From Tanytarsus gracilentus (taxonomy: Eukaryota; Arthropoda; Insecta; Diptera; Chironomidae): a stretch of 64,000 nucleotides of DNA. Under the pieces are notes generated by a model. That model saw only the letters and a list, made by a program, of their open reading frames with translations, did no database searches and had not been told where the DNA came from. The translations under genes and the position numbers were made by a program. The DNA lies in NCBI GenBank assembly GCA_038502055.1, contig JAXRKN010000045.1, positions 3,556,501-3,620,500 of the forward strand, read 5' to 3'. Shown in pieces: positions 23,051 through 38,000 of this stretch (within the stretch, counting starts at the first letter, position 1; each line of letters starts with the position of its first letter).

Positions 23051-26000
23051 CTTTGTAGAAGTGCCAAGTGTTGAATTTGTCATTCTCACTTATAATTTTT
23101 TATGTTCACTCAACAAAAAAGAAACTTCTTCATTTTAACATTTATAAATTAAATCTTTCTTTTTAAAATTGAAGAAATGTTAAATTCTGCAGTAGTTATT
23201 TTTAACAATTTAACATAAAATTAAATTGAAACCAAATAATTTTTTTCATTTGTAAATTTCACATTGATCTGCTTAAAATGAAAATTTAATTCTTCACTGC
23301 TTAAAATAGTGCATGCACGCAATAATTGCATTCACCACTTAAACCTCAGCAGATATGAAAATTGCGAAATAAAAATGGTTTTGCATTAAGCATCAAATAC
23401 CACGCTCATTAATGTCGGATGTTATTAAAAACCTCATCAGCAAAAAACCATATTTTTAAAGCATCAACAATTTCAATAATTTTTACGAAAACTTTGCGGA
23501 AAAAATAAATTTTTTAAACTTCATAGTTTAAAGTTTTTTTTTCAAAAAATCACCGATATAGTAATAAAAAATACCTTCATTATAAGGGGTCAAATCCAAT
23601 TTTGCGAGTGGTAAACTATTTCAAAACTTTTCCGCAGACGAGATGATTTCAAACATCAGCATGAAACATGAATAAAAATATGCAATTTCTCTCTCAAAAT
23701 AACAATTATTTTCTCATAATTAAAACATGAAATAATAATAATTTAAACTGAAAACACTTTTGTGAAAACTGCTGCCATTTTTAATTGATGCATTAACAAT
23801 GCAAATTGTGTGTGCTGAATGAATTTGCAGGAAAGTGGTGACATTTAAATAGTTTCAATCGATTTGAGATGTTTTAAATATTTTTTAACAATTAAGTTTC
23901 AACCCCTTGGTGATTTTAAAAAGGAAATTATAATTTCAACTAGTCTAAAACGTTGACGAGACTTGAATGATGATATGTGATGTCGAGTACTTTAGAATGA
24001 GGGATGAAAATGTGAAATGAACGATATATATGCGAGTGAAACACACCATATGTATGACTCAATTTATAATTTTGTTGTTTGTTTGGTTTCATTTCATCAT
24101 CATCGTTCATTGTCGACGCTTCTAAACTGTTTTAGTGCATGCACGCTTTTTTCTCTACACAGACAGATGATGAAAGTTTTCGACGAAAAAAAGAAGAGAT
24201 TTTAATAACTCAGAATTTTGTTAGAAAATGTTTTTGTTCTCACATTTTCTCTTTCACCATGAAAATGAGAAAATTTTAAATTTATTCGCTTTGATGTTAG
24301 AGCACATAGTGAGCAAAAGAGAGCTTCTATAATTGGCTTCGACATTTTCGTGCTTATTGAAAATTTTCCCTTTGAATTGAAAATTTCTCTCGTGCATTGT
24401 CGAATATACTTTTGTGGCGTTCGTTTATAGATCAGTTTTTAGGGGTTAAATTTCCCATTGAAACAAGATGATGATTATGAGAGATGTGAAAATGGCAAAA
24501 TAATGCAGATCGAATATTGGTTTTCACTTGGATTATTTTACATACTCGGATATTTATGGAAATTTCTGTGTGATGAGAATATATGATGAGAAAGTTCAAT
24601 ATTGATTTGAGAAAAAATGAGATACAAAAGAGTTGAGTTGTGGGATTTGAATACTGAAATAAAATTTCTTGTTTGATTTTTTAGATTTGAAAATGTTAAA
24701 TTTAAAGGCATTTAATTTGATTTGTAAAAAGTCAAAATTTAAGTTTGTCACCCAAATAATTTTTTTTAAATTAAGAACAATTTTTGGAAAAAAATTAATT
24801 AGTTCAATTAGTTTTGTGTTTTCAATCAAATTCTTCAATCCCACATTATCAAAAATCAACTATTTAATGAAAAATCAACCCACAAAACAAAGCTAATTAC
24901 TTTGCTCAAAACAACACTCATAGCAACATTAACATCAATTCAAACTCATAAATAGTTTGCAGTTTTTCAAGTATTCATTAAACCTGATAACTATGCGAAG
25001 CAAAAGCAAACAACAATATCAATTAATTCTGCCTTACAACCGTTTTGAAGAGCACTCGCATCTGAGCGAGGGAGCTCAATATCAATTTAAAAAGTTTTTG
25101 CAACGCAACCACTTTTATTAAATTTTACATCCAACAAGCAGCCGATAAAGTTTTGCTTTCTCTTGCATTTTGAATGCAGAAAAACTTTTTCCATAACAAA
25201 CCGAAGAATTCTTTAGAAGATCCTATTAAGAATTCACACACAACATGTCTAACGATATATATGAAATGTGAGACGAAGTGAGCACTTGAAAATCATTGTT
25301 TGTTGAAAGCACAGAAGAAGAAGCAGCAGCAGCAGCAATTTATTTAATTAGTTCACTTTGTACGGAGAGTTTTAATCTTTTATCGTGTGTGTGTGCTATG
25401 TATGTAGATTGAGTCTTCACATTGTTTAACGAAGCACTCATGAAAATTGCATGAATTGTTAGCACACAGGTGAAAAACTGATTGAACTTCAACGAGAGGG
25501 AAATTCGATGATCGAGGAAAAATTTCTTTGTGAAATAAATTTGATTATTCATTATCGATTTTTCTAAAGTTTTGACTCTACGTATTTTAAAAATTCAAAT
25601 TTTAAAAACGCTCAAATTGTTTTACAATTTATTTGCATTTAATTTTAGCTTCATTAAATATTCAAATTCTCATTTATGTTTCTATTATTCCAAAAAATTC
25701 ACCATTAGTTCTTTAAACCGCACATTCAAAATTTAAAATATCAAATTAACTCAAATGAATACTAGCAAAAATTGTGGGATGAACATTCATCAACTTTTCA
25801 CTCATATCTCGGTGTTATTTCATTAAATCAAGTCAACATGTACAAAAATGTTTACGATTGCATGAAAAATTTACGGTGATGATGTGAAACTTTTTCCTTG
25901 TGGTTTTAACTGAGAGAAAATTTTCCACATGAGTTGGATGAAAATTGCTAGCTCAGGAAATGACGTCAATTTTAAGCGTAATTTGTATGCAGAAAGCCAC

Positions 26001-29000
26001 AATATCATAAACCACATGAGGAAACGTGGACAAGCTCTATGATAATGTAAAATAATATTCGAGGACATTTCAATGAATTCAATTGTGAACTTAAATTGAC
26101 ATGAAAAAATATTAAGTTCTTTTTTATGGCATTGATGCTCATTTCACTTTCAAGTCATGAATTTTATCTTATATAAAATCCTCTTCAATTTTTCTTATCG
26201 TCGATGAAATGGAAATAAATTGAAAAGCTGAATTACTGTGTCGCATGGTCAGGAATAATGAAAAGATATTACAAAAATTTGAGGAGATAAATAAATTGGG
26301 TCATTTAATGTATTGATCTTGAAGCTGGAGAATTTAAAGCGCATTTTAAAAATAATCTTTATTGATTTTTAAATCTCACAAATTTATTAAATTCACTTTT
26401 AAATTCCTTGTTCACAGAGAAAAATCCTCAACACAGTTTTCCATGGAAATTTGATTTATTTTCACATTTTTTTGCTGTTTCCATTCTTCTTCGACAATGC
26501 AATTGAATAAAAAAAATCCCGTCGAGATTTTCATGCTTTCACATTCCTCGAAAAAAAAAATCACGAGCAACGAGAGAGGAGTGGAAAAAAATTATGCATG
26601 CAAGTCGTACACTGTCGTTTAAATGCTTTTATAGAGTGCTGAACTGCTGAGTGCTTAAGCCTTGATTCCTCCTGACATCATCGTTTTGTGAAAGAAAGAA
26701 ATTTGCATGCAAATGGCTAAAAACGTAAAAAAAATTGTAATACAACGGAGTGAATGAACGAGACACACACAGCGAAATAAAGTGAGTGAAGACACCCAAC
26801 AGAAGAGAGAAGAAGAAAAAAGATTCAATCGCGGAGGGGTTATTTTATACGTGAAAGCACAATACATAAAAATAAAGGAGCTTATTTTCGCAAGAGTTGA
26901 GTGAGAAGAAGCGAAAATGCGAGTTTTTTCGTCAACGACAGAGCGAAAAATAAATTGAATGTCATTTATATTCGACTTACATCTTTGGGGACGGACCTAG
27001 AGGAGGAAACTTTTAACCGATGAGGAGTGACTCGCCATGCAGCACTTTATTAATTGAGGTTTATTTTTTTGCTGCATCAATGATTTTTTCACTCTCATCG
27101 CGGTAATGAGTTCCGAGGAAATGAATTAATTAATTTTTCACTATATTGATGGCATTATTGCGGGAAAATAATTCAAATGTGTATTAATGAATTATGATGA
27201 GATGTCGTTGTGGTTAAAGTTCGTGCTTTAATGGACTTCAATATGGAATTAATTAAGTTGAACATTTTTAAATTATAAAAAATCAAAATTTTGTTGTCAA
27301 ATTAATGAACCACAGCAGTTCACCCTTGACTTCACTCTATTCAGTAAATTAAATCCACTCTTTTCAACACATTCAACTTTAATGCTTTTAACAAAGTTCT
27401 AAGCATCTACCTTTAAAATCCGGTTATGCACACCCTCTCATCCACTTACTCTCTCTCAGTAAATGCAACTTAGCGAGTGAAGAAGTAAATTGTTGTAAGA
27501 GAAATCCATTAAATGCGAACAAAAAAAAGTTTTCATCAACAACATTCTTAAAATGAGTGCGATAAATAAAAGGCGACTGTGAAGAAGGAGAAGTTCTTCT
27601 GTTTGAGCTCACATTAAAGCCATTTGTTAAATGTTCCTTGGGATAAAGTTTTTTGCTCGTTTTGACGCCCATTTTTGAACACTGGAGAGGATGCTCTCAG
27701 TGTGTGCATTTACATCGCTGCAATTCTACTTCTGATGGCTGAAAAATATCATGAGGATGTGCGGAATTTTAATAATATTTCACTTTTATAGAAAAAGGAA
27801 AATTTAAAGTTTGAAATTAATAAAAAGGTTAAAAATTCCCAATTTTTCTGGATTTTTCTATTTCTATTGTATAATAAAAATTATTAAAACTTTTTCTTTT
27901 TTTAATAAATTCTAAAGATTTTTGTGAAGGATGAAAATTTCTCTCTTTTTTCTAGTTTTTAATCATTGAAATAATTTTCTATAAATCTTCTTTTTTATTT
28001 ATAATTTTTAAAAAATTTTTTTTTTTTTTAGATTTTTTTCAAAATATTCCCCTTTGGTCACAGTTTCTATTGCACCATTATGAAATCCATTAATCATTCT
28101 TGTGCATACTCGATGGAAAATTAATTGAGAACTGCGCTACGAGGAACTTCAAATTAAAGACTCATGTGCATTTGTGCAAGCGTTTAAATGCAAGTATGGC
28201 ATTACATTATCGCAAATTTAATATTTCTTTTTTCCCGCCTTCAGGGAGAGAAATGAGTGTTTATATCAAGCGAGTTTTTAAAAATCTTTTTGAATTAATT
28301 TTATTTTGAAAAAAAATAATAATTTTTTAAAAATTTCTATGAGAAATCTCGTTAAAGTTTTGTCATTCACATCATAATCCTTTTTTTCTCGGAAGCTCTT
28401 CATCCAACAGAAACTAAAATAAATCGCGTTAAATATCGCACCATACCTGCTCTCGTATTTCTACCCTAACTCCTGACACGTGAAGCATGCAAGTGGAAAA
28501 AATACTAAGAAAAAAAATGAAAAAGTTCGTTTGGAAAGAAAACAGCCAGAGACTCATGCTGAATACGAAAACTGCTAGAAATATATATAAAATACCATTT
28601 ATAGAAGAAGACGGAGAGGGGAAAGAGAATAAAACTATATTTTTATCAGACACATTTTTTCCTCATACTAGTCTCGACTCGTTTTCTCTCCTCCGCTCCG
28701 ACTCGCATCACATCGCTTTCACAAAACTTGTCACGTACGATTTATTTAACATTTTTATTGTCAAGCGGTGCTCAAGCGAAGCAACTCAAGCTTTTGTAAC
28801 AACATTCACCTTTTTCTCGTTTCACAGCGATCCCTTTCTACTTTTGTGTGTGTGTATAGAAATGAGAAAAACTCATACGTGATAAAATTAAAAAGCTTTT
28901 TGGGACACACGACATAAACCAAATATCAAATAACTGCAGAAATGAGAAAAACCTGTCGGATGAGGAGGAAAAACCGAAGTCAGAAAGGTTGAATTTCTTC

Positions 29001-32000
29001 CCTTGAGTGATTTCTCTTACTTCGGTGATAATGGCGCTAGTTGAGTGAGTGTTTAGGGAATTTTAACGTAATTTTGGGATTTAAATTTGATATAAAATAA
29101 GAGTTGGATTTTTTTGAATGAACAGATTTAATTTTTTAACGTTTTTAAATTAAGGCATGACTTTTTGCCACCAAATTTCAGCTTTTTACTTTTTCCAAAC
29201 ACACCTTTAAATTTCCATTTTAATCTCGTTATCCCTTAAATATTCCAGACACTCGGAAGTGCGTGACTCAAGGGAGAAAAATCCCTTTTTTGTAATTCCT
29301 CCATCACACATCACGAAAACAATGACAGCATAGTTAAGTGCTTTTTTCTACGAGTTATGATGGTATGTATGAACAATTTTCTTTCTCATCATTGAGAAGA
29401 TCTTTTTGAATATGATTTTAAGTACATCCATTACTCGAATGCGACAAAGCTCATTTCTTTCGGAGCAGCTGTTGCAGATGTGATTTAATTTAACTAATTA
29501 CCTTCTTCGTTGCTCGTTAGGATTTTTTGTCTCTCTTCCTTCCTTCCTTCCACTCAACTCAGATCCTCATTATCAATTTTGCTAAACACGCGTTCATTTA
29601 AAAGTTGAGAAAACGTAGATATGGAAATTGCTCGTTTTTGTTATTGTTTGCTCATTAAGAATGATTTTTGTCGTTTTACATCCATCCACGTGCTGGCAAT
29701 TATTCTGTTTTTATATTTTTAGTAATAAAAATTTTAAGTGCTAAACTCGAATTAGAGATGATGTAATCATTAACTTTTGCTTTTAATTTTATTTTTTATC
29801 AATTTAATTTTTTAACCTAAAAACACGTGAAAGAATTTTTGACTCGTCTTAGTCATGCACTGCCGATTTTATTTTCCACCCTTTAACTTAAATGTTCTCA
29901 ACCTTCGGTTTATATTAACCTAATTTAGTAATTTTCATGGATTCGAAACAAAAAAGGAAGCAATTTAAAAAAGTTTTATGGGAATTTTTATTTCATTCAC
30001 AACAGAAGTTGGGTTAATCCGCCATGAATCGCACATAATTTTCATTTTCACTTTTTGCCACTTTTATTAACACTCGTAATGGCATCACATTGCTTCTGTT
30101 TATCCACCAGCATCTAAATTCATCCCTCGATTTCTTTCTCTTCGAAACAATAACAAAAACAACTCATGCAAAAAATTCCAATCAGGCAACTTAATTTATG
30201 GTTTGCTGCTGATTTCTTCCGCTCATGCCATTCGGCAAATTATACTAAATATGTATGAAGGTATAACAGCAACACATATAAAAGTGAGAGTCTAGGAGTG
30301 TCACGAAAGATTTAATTTTTTTTCTCACTTAAAATTTTGAGGTTAAAATTTTCAAAATAATTGCACGACAATTTTCAAATCATCAATTGCCATCACCTTG
30401 CAAACCCCAAATTTTGTTTCTGTTTACGCAAGCAGATCGTAAAAAAATTATGCAGGATGAAGATGAAGCGTGTGAGTGAGTTCATATATTGATAAATTAG
30501 AAGTGAGAACATTTCAATTTATATTCACCATATTCGTACACATGATGCAAGAGAAGGGGGTCGGGGGTAAAGCAGCAAACTTTTTTCTTGTTTGTTGAGG
30601 AAATTGAATGCAAACACATGTACACATAAAAATATGGTAATGTAGGGCGCTAGCAGGAAATAAAATCTATTTTTGTTGATTTTCACTTGTTTACCAGACA
30701 AAGTGGCGTCTTCCAATGCTCGGTGTGTTACTACCATTATTTACCACCCGAGATGTATGCTTTTTGCCTTCCACCCATTGTTGGCGGTTGCTGGAGCTAC
30801 GAGAGAGACATTTTTGTGTGTGTCACAAAATTGTTAGTGGCAACGCAAAAAAAATTGTAAGCGAATAAAAATTTAATTTCGAGAATTGAATTTTTGTTAT
30901 TTTACATCCAAAATGGATTTCATCAGTGTTGGGATTTTCGGTGAATCAATTTGTAAATTTAAAACAAACCCGATTGTGGAACTTTCAATACGAATTGGCA
31001 AAAATTCTGAAAAGTGATTAAAAATATTTCAAATAATTTGAGATTTAAATTTTTTTGTGTATTTATTTTTAACAACCATGTCAATTGTGACATTTTTAAG
31101 CTAAAAATAATTTTGTTAAATCCCTCTAAAGTCTCGCAAAGAAAAAAATCCTCATTTATTTTCCTTACAGCAATAATGAATTTAAGTTGAATCAATAAAT
31201 TTTCCATCTGACAAATTTCATCTTAAGCACTAAGATTTAAAACTTTTTCTCATCCCCCCAAAATCGATACGTTTCAGAATTCTAAAATAATTCAGAAAAT
31301 AAATTTTTCACTTGCATAAAATAACAAAATTGTGTCTTCAAGTCAGTTGGTAATTGACAGATATATAGAGGGGATCTTTTCCAAGAAGCTGGAAAGATTT
31401 TCGAGTGAGTCAATAAAAATTAAATTTACTGGAAAATTTTCTTCAGTAAAGCAAAACAATATGAAAAACTAAAAGTTCCAAGGATGTTCATTCAAAAGTT
31501 TGGAAATTTAAATTATCGAGAAAGTTTTCATCAAAAATTGTTCTGGAAATTTGAATTTTTTAATGTCCTTCCTTTGTTCCAGAAAAGTTTAACTGAGATG
31601 CTCCCCAATTCGCTTTTATGTAATCTCAGTGAATTCAATTGCCCAGAAACTTTTTTCTCTTTCTCGTTACGCAACAATGAATCGATAAAAGGGAGCAAAA
31701 AACTTTCTTATCATGCAGAAAATGCTTGAGAAATTTATGGTGTATGCAATGAACAAACTGAACACAACAACGGCAACTTTTCTCATTTATAAGCGAAACA
31801 AGTATGTGCGACACACACAAAAAAGACGGTAGTAAATATTTGCCAATTGACAACAGTTTTTTTCGTGTGCGGAAAGTTTTCTCCTTACCGATTTTTATAG
31901 ACACGATTTTATATAGTTTATTTCTTTCGGCAAAACGTTTTTTTCTCTCAATAGTTAGACTTAGTTGTTGTCAGGTGATGACGAAGGAAAAAGAAAAGGT

Positions 32001-35000
32001 TTACTTTTAGGTTCTCATGCAAGTTTCACTTTTTGGAGGGAAGGAAAATTGAATCGGGAAAAGTCAATTTATAGGATTAAAGAATTTTAATCTAAGCGTG
32101 AATACGTGCGTAGGTTTTGTAATGAAATCCATATAAAAAAGTTGTATGGATTCAATATGAAAAATGAAATTCAATAAGTTAGAGTGAAAGTTTGGGATTA
32201 AATTTAACCTTTTCTTCAAGAAAGTTCCTTCAAAAACCGTTAGTAAAAGTTTTGAATGAATTTGGTTTCAAAAAATTGTGTCTTTATCGTTTAATTTTGT
32301 TAAACAGTAAAACTATTAAAAATGAGATTGGGATTCATTTTTTTGGGAATCCCGTTCGAAACCTTTGCTTCTGTATCAAAATCCAAAACTAATTTATCAA
32401 TTTAGTCTTTAATTTTGAGCTTAATTCCAGACATCTTCATTTTCTAATAATACACACCAGAATGGCTTTTCATCTCATCTCATTTAATTATCTCGAATTT
32501 ATTATTTAGCAGAAAATTGAAATTAATGATGGATAAACATTTCTCGAATGAAATGAAACGAAGAAGATGAAGCACCATCAAATGCACGATTTTGCTGAAA
32601 CTGATTTGCTGTCGAGTTGAGAGAAAAGTGGATATTATTAAGTCGGAGATAAACTGAAGGTTGAATGCATTAAATCTCCTTTTAAAGCAATTTGAGATGG
32701 AAGGCAAAATCCTTGAACTTTGAATCCCGCACCATCAATTTGGTATCCACATCACACGCACGCATTTAATTTATGCAAATGGTAAACAAAAATTTCCATT
32801 ATACGAGCATTGAATTAATTAACTCCGAAAAACTCATTCACTCGTGCACATGGCACACATGGTGTGATGCTGAGAAGGTCTTCATAATTTAATTATGCTG
32901 TATTTTATGCTTTTACTCCTTTAATACGTAAACACATACCCACACATAGTTACGTAAAATGTGTCAGCAAGCTTCGAAATATAATGATGATGATGAACTT
33001 TGGATGTTTATGGAAAGCCTTTAACGTATATTTTTCTCTCGCATGAGATGTGCCGTATGGAAGAAAACACAAAAATAAAGTTGTTGTTTTTATTAAGCTC
33101 TCACCTTTTTAACACAACATGTCACATGTGGATTGAAAATTAAAATTTTAATTAAATTATTTCGCTAATTAAATATTTTTTGTTTTTCTCTTTTATTTTT
33201 ATAAAATTACTTTGACTTTAATCACTAGACTTTACTTCAACATCCTTTAACCACATTTCTTAATTAATTATTGAATGCATGAGAGAAACCAGAGTAAATA
33301 AATAATTTAATGCAGACTCTTCGTGTTTTACTTCAAACGGACACGTTTGTGCAATGATAAGAAGAAGAATTTTGTCATCATCGCATAAATTATAAATCAA
33401 GTTTAATGTAAAGTACACATAAAAGAGCTCTTAATTAAGAGTAATATACACCAATGCAAAATTTCTCACCTTTTCAAAAGCCTGGAAAATGAATGATGAG
33501 CGAGAGAATCAAAAGAGCTTTTAATGAAATTTCTCGTCATCATCATCTTTTGCCTTAAAATGAGGGGAGAGGACACTCAGGTGTGAATTTTAAAAGCGCT
33601 TAATTAATTTTTAAACTATAAAATCTTGAGCTTAAAATTTAAATCAATAAAAAATTACCTGAGTTTTATTCCCCTCGATCTCAATTGAATTCACACAATT
33701 TTCAATTTTTCTCGAAATTTCCATTTCGCATACATAAAAGCTAGAACAACCGTGCTCTCCGAGAAATTAAATTAAATTTAATGAATGTGCTTGCATTTTT
33801 TACAAATGATTGAACATCAGAGTGGCGTTCAGCAATTTTGTGTATATTCTTTTTCTCTCTCTTCGTTTCTCGTCACGTTTTCGAAAGCCAAAAGCGGATT
33901 CACAACCACCGACCGTTGATGCCGACGAGAGACGCTTTAGGAGTTTATCTATCAGAGATTTAAGGCTCGTAAGCTGAAATTCATGACTTGAAAGTGAAAT
34001 GAGCGCCAATATGTACAAGTGGGTGAGTGAACGCTGAATGAATAAGCGAATGGAAGGGAAGAAAAATGAGGCGTTTGAGTAAAATATGAGCATGGAAGTG
34101 CTTTAAAAGTGAACAGTTTATGATCTTGTGATGCATTCTCATTTTATTGACGCAAAATTCAATAAGCGTACATCAGTGTCGTAAAAGCGATCAGGAAAAT
34201 CTTTGTAAATTATGTCACGCTTGAGGAATTAATTTGTTGCTTTGACAGCGGGTTTTGTTCATTCATGAATTTTTTATCGCGTGAAGTTGTTGGAAGATAA
34301 AGCAAGATATTGCATTTTACAAAAGTGTTAAAAAAATAATAATTATTTTTTTATTAACTGAGCTTGAATTTTCAAGAACTTAACCTGAAAAACCGTTAGT
34401 AAAAAATTTAAAAAATTTGATGTTTTGCAAAAGAACAAATATTTTTTAAAACTAATGATTTTGAGAATTAATTTTTCACAAAACATTCTCAATTATTGTC
34501 ACTCGCTCCATCGAAAATTCTCAATACAAAATTGTGCCAATTATCCAACAATTCACAGTTGAAAATTCTCATTTTTGTGTTCTCTCAACTCAAATGTGAT
34601 TTTGCACTCATATCAATTATTGACATGTCTCTAGTCTTCCATACACATGACAATATTTTTTCTGCTATTTTCGGTATGCTACAAATGAATCGGAAATTGT
34701 GTGTGAAAATAGACATTTGAGAAGATTCATAATTATTAATGACGTGACATGACACACGTGCTGACATGAGAGAATTATATTCCGGATGACAAAATGTGAG
34801 GTACATTTTAGATGTCGTTGTGACAATTGATGATGTTTTAGCAAGAAAAGATTAAATAATGTGGAATGAAAAGATTTTTTCATCTTGAAAATTTCAGGTG
34901 TTTTTTGAAACTTACAAATTTTCTCCATTTTACCAAAAAAAATATCTCAGACGTTCAAAATTTCCTCGACGACATGAAAAGTTGCAGAAAAATAAAATTT

Positions 35001-38000
35001 TCACAAGTGAGCGAGCAACCGAGCAAGAAATAAAATTATGGCATTGCAAGTGTGTTTGAAGCTATTTTCATTGCAATTTTATCTGCAAGTTTCCACACCA
35101 AATGTTTTTCTCATAAATTTTGAAGATGGAAAATACTTCTTCCTTTCTTATTTTTTTGGGGGAGAAAATTTATTTCAGAAGCTTTTATGTGAAAGCTCTT
35201 CCTTGAATCCATTGCGGGCTCTTAAAGACGAAGGAAAGAAATTTCCTGGAGTTTCGGATATTTATTGCAGAGCATTATTATTTTTCGCTTCGAGGGAGAT
35301 TCTTAGCCAATGCTTTTGGTGCTTTACAAAGGAAGATTATTGAATAAAAATTGTGGACTTTGAAAGTTTAAATGAATGGGAAGAGATAAAAGTTTTTCTA
35401 GCAATTACTCAAGTTAAGAACTTTAAAATACTTTTTTGTGACCCAAATAAAAGTTTTAAGTTTCTCAAATATTTTTTTGAATTTAACCGTCAACTTTTTA
35501 AAAGTTCTCGACAAGTTTTTCATAGTGAGTGCATTTAAAGATTCAATTTATGAATCAACTTTTCGAAGCAATTTGAATTCATCTCAATTGAAATACACCA
35601 AACCTCCCTTATCGAGTGCCATGAGTTGCAATAATGATGATATATTGAAAAGAATTGCTTCGAGAAGTCAACAGCAAATGCAGAAGAAAAGTCGAATTGA
35701 TAAATTTATTGAAAGGAGAGAAGAAAGGCTTTTCATGTGAGAGACGACAGCAAGAAGAGTTATTGCATTAAACTCACAGACAAACACACTCACGAAAAAC
35801 TTCTTATCGAATCTGTTGATAGCGCACATGTGCCAGTGAGTTGTGATGAAAAGAGAGGAAAAGAAATTTATTTTTTGACACATATTGAATTTATTTGAAA
35901 GAAGTGAAAATTATTTCTTATTTTTAAAAATATTTTGTGAGCAAATTTCTAAGAAATTTTAGTTTGAAGTGTGAAAGTTAGAATTGCAATAAAAACTTGA
36001 TTTTCAATTAGAATTAAAAGCACGGGCTTAAATTTATAAGTTCACAAACTTTTATATACTTTATTCATTATATAAATCTATCTTACCTTGAATTTACGTA
36101 AATCATCTTTATTATAAAACCAAATTTTTTCTTTTGATAAAGTTTAGATCCTTCGTGAAATAATTTAATAGCATCACATGCCCTACGTTTCCTCAATATT
36201 ACGTGACTTCCTTCCGGGAGATTTTCCAACACAGGACTGAAAAGATTCGACATAAAATCACGTTATATGTGCGTCTAATATCCCAAATGCATTAAACATA
36301 CATCACTCGCACAAGAGAAATGTGCTCGTATAAATTATTGCCGGAGCTAATCGTAAAATCTGTGGCCATTAAAAATTTTAAATCTCTCACCTGCAAAATC
36401 TACATGTCGGCGAGTCTCACCGTCGCCCTCACAATTTTACATTTTTACGTCTTTACAAGCGCCCGCGCCCATTGGTAATCATAAAAATTTCGTCAATATA
36501 ATAACCGTAAAAGATTGTAATAAAAATTGCTTTTCTTCCACCTGATGAGCGGCACCGTTGTGTCGTGTAAAAAATTGTGCATAAAAATTTACACTTCGCT
36601 AAATTGGCATTGTGTGTCTCAAAGAGAAGGAAGGAAGGAAGATTTAGCTGCATATTCAAGCTCAGCATTGGCTGTCATAAAAGCGTATAAAAACAACCAT
36701 TAATGATACTCATAAAAATAATAGCTGCCGATACTTTTTTGCTCTTTTCTTGTTATGAAGACTCATGAGCGAGTGAAGCAGTTGGATGTAACAGTTAAAA
36801 TATGCAAATGTGTCTCTATCGTAACATCCAATCATTATTGCCATTGTTGTTTTCTTATGATAGATGTGGGTGGTAGTTGCAAAAGCTCGAAAAAAGTTTC
36901 AATTTAAAATTTAATCTCTCCACCACTTCAGACGTCCTGATTGAGCAATCTTAAAGTTCATGCTCAACATGAAAAAAGCTATAGAATCCTTAATTGGCCA
37001 ACTCTTGTTCCTTTCTCCGTTGCATTCAATTATGGCTAAGGTAACTTAATTGAGCAAACAACAAAAGATGTTGGAATCTTAATGCTTATTATGTTGCAAA
37101 TTGTACACAAGCAAAAAATCCGAATACATTCTATGGCATTGCCATGGATGATGCAAAAATATTATAATAAGCATTTTACTCTATACAGCACAAACAACCA
37201 TCAACATTCAAGTCTTAATGCATTGTATATGCTATGGTGTGTAGATGGTGAATATTGAAGTGAAGAGAATTAGGTTGAGTATCTTCTCGTGTGTATGCAA
37301 AATAATGTTGAGAGCATAAAATGTGCGATACATATGCAAAATTCTCTCACACACATAAAATTCGTAATCTCACCTTTATGTCTTTCTTAGAAAGCGCACA
37401 TGGTCGTAAAATTGAGGGCAAACGAGGTTGTGGTCAGATTTTATATTTCTCTGGGATTAAAATGAGTTTTTTTAGGAAGGTTCAAATTTTTCTTACAGTT
37501 TTAAAAAAGTCTCAAAGTAAAAATTTTCACTCATCTGAAATTTAAATAAGAATTAAAACTCGCTTTTTAATTAGAATTATTTTTTCTTATACATTACATT
37601 TATTTTCTTCTTTTCACTTTTTTCATCTCATACACATAATGAGCTCAAATATAATTTTTTTTCTCTTTAATTAACATTTGCCATTTTTCACAACTTAATT
37701 CATTTTTGCATGTTTGATTTCTCGCTGCATGTGTGGATTTCTCTCTCTGTGTATAATTTTTTTTTGTGTTCAATAATTCGCAATTCATTTGCACGTGTCA
37801 TTAGTCCTTTATCAGACTATTTTAAGCTTTTCTCTTTTTTATTATTTTACGGCCATGTTTTTACTTCCATTACGGACATTAAATATGCGCACTACATTAA
37901 ACAGAAACCGGGCGGGGGCAAAAAGAATAAAATGAAAATCCGACAAAAAAGAATTTCGCATATACTGAATTTGGGTAACATAAAACCTCGAGAGCGAAAA

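Noticed and set aside
28487..28882. 131-codon + strand open frame
   Set aside because: Overlapped by a - strand frame, no domain, no splice or promoter support, composition like the surrounding AT-rich DNA.
33800..34093. 97-codon - strand frame with a less AT-rich section (STVGGCESAFGFRKRDEKR)
   Set aside because: No recognisable domain, no flanking exon chain; too weak to call.
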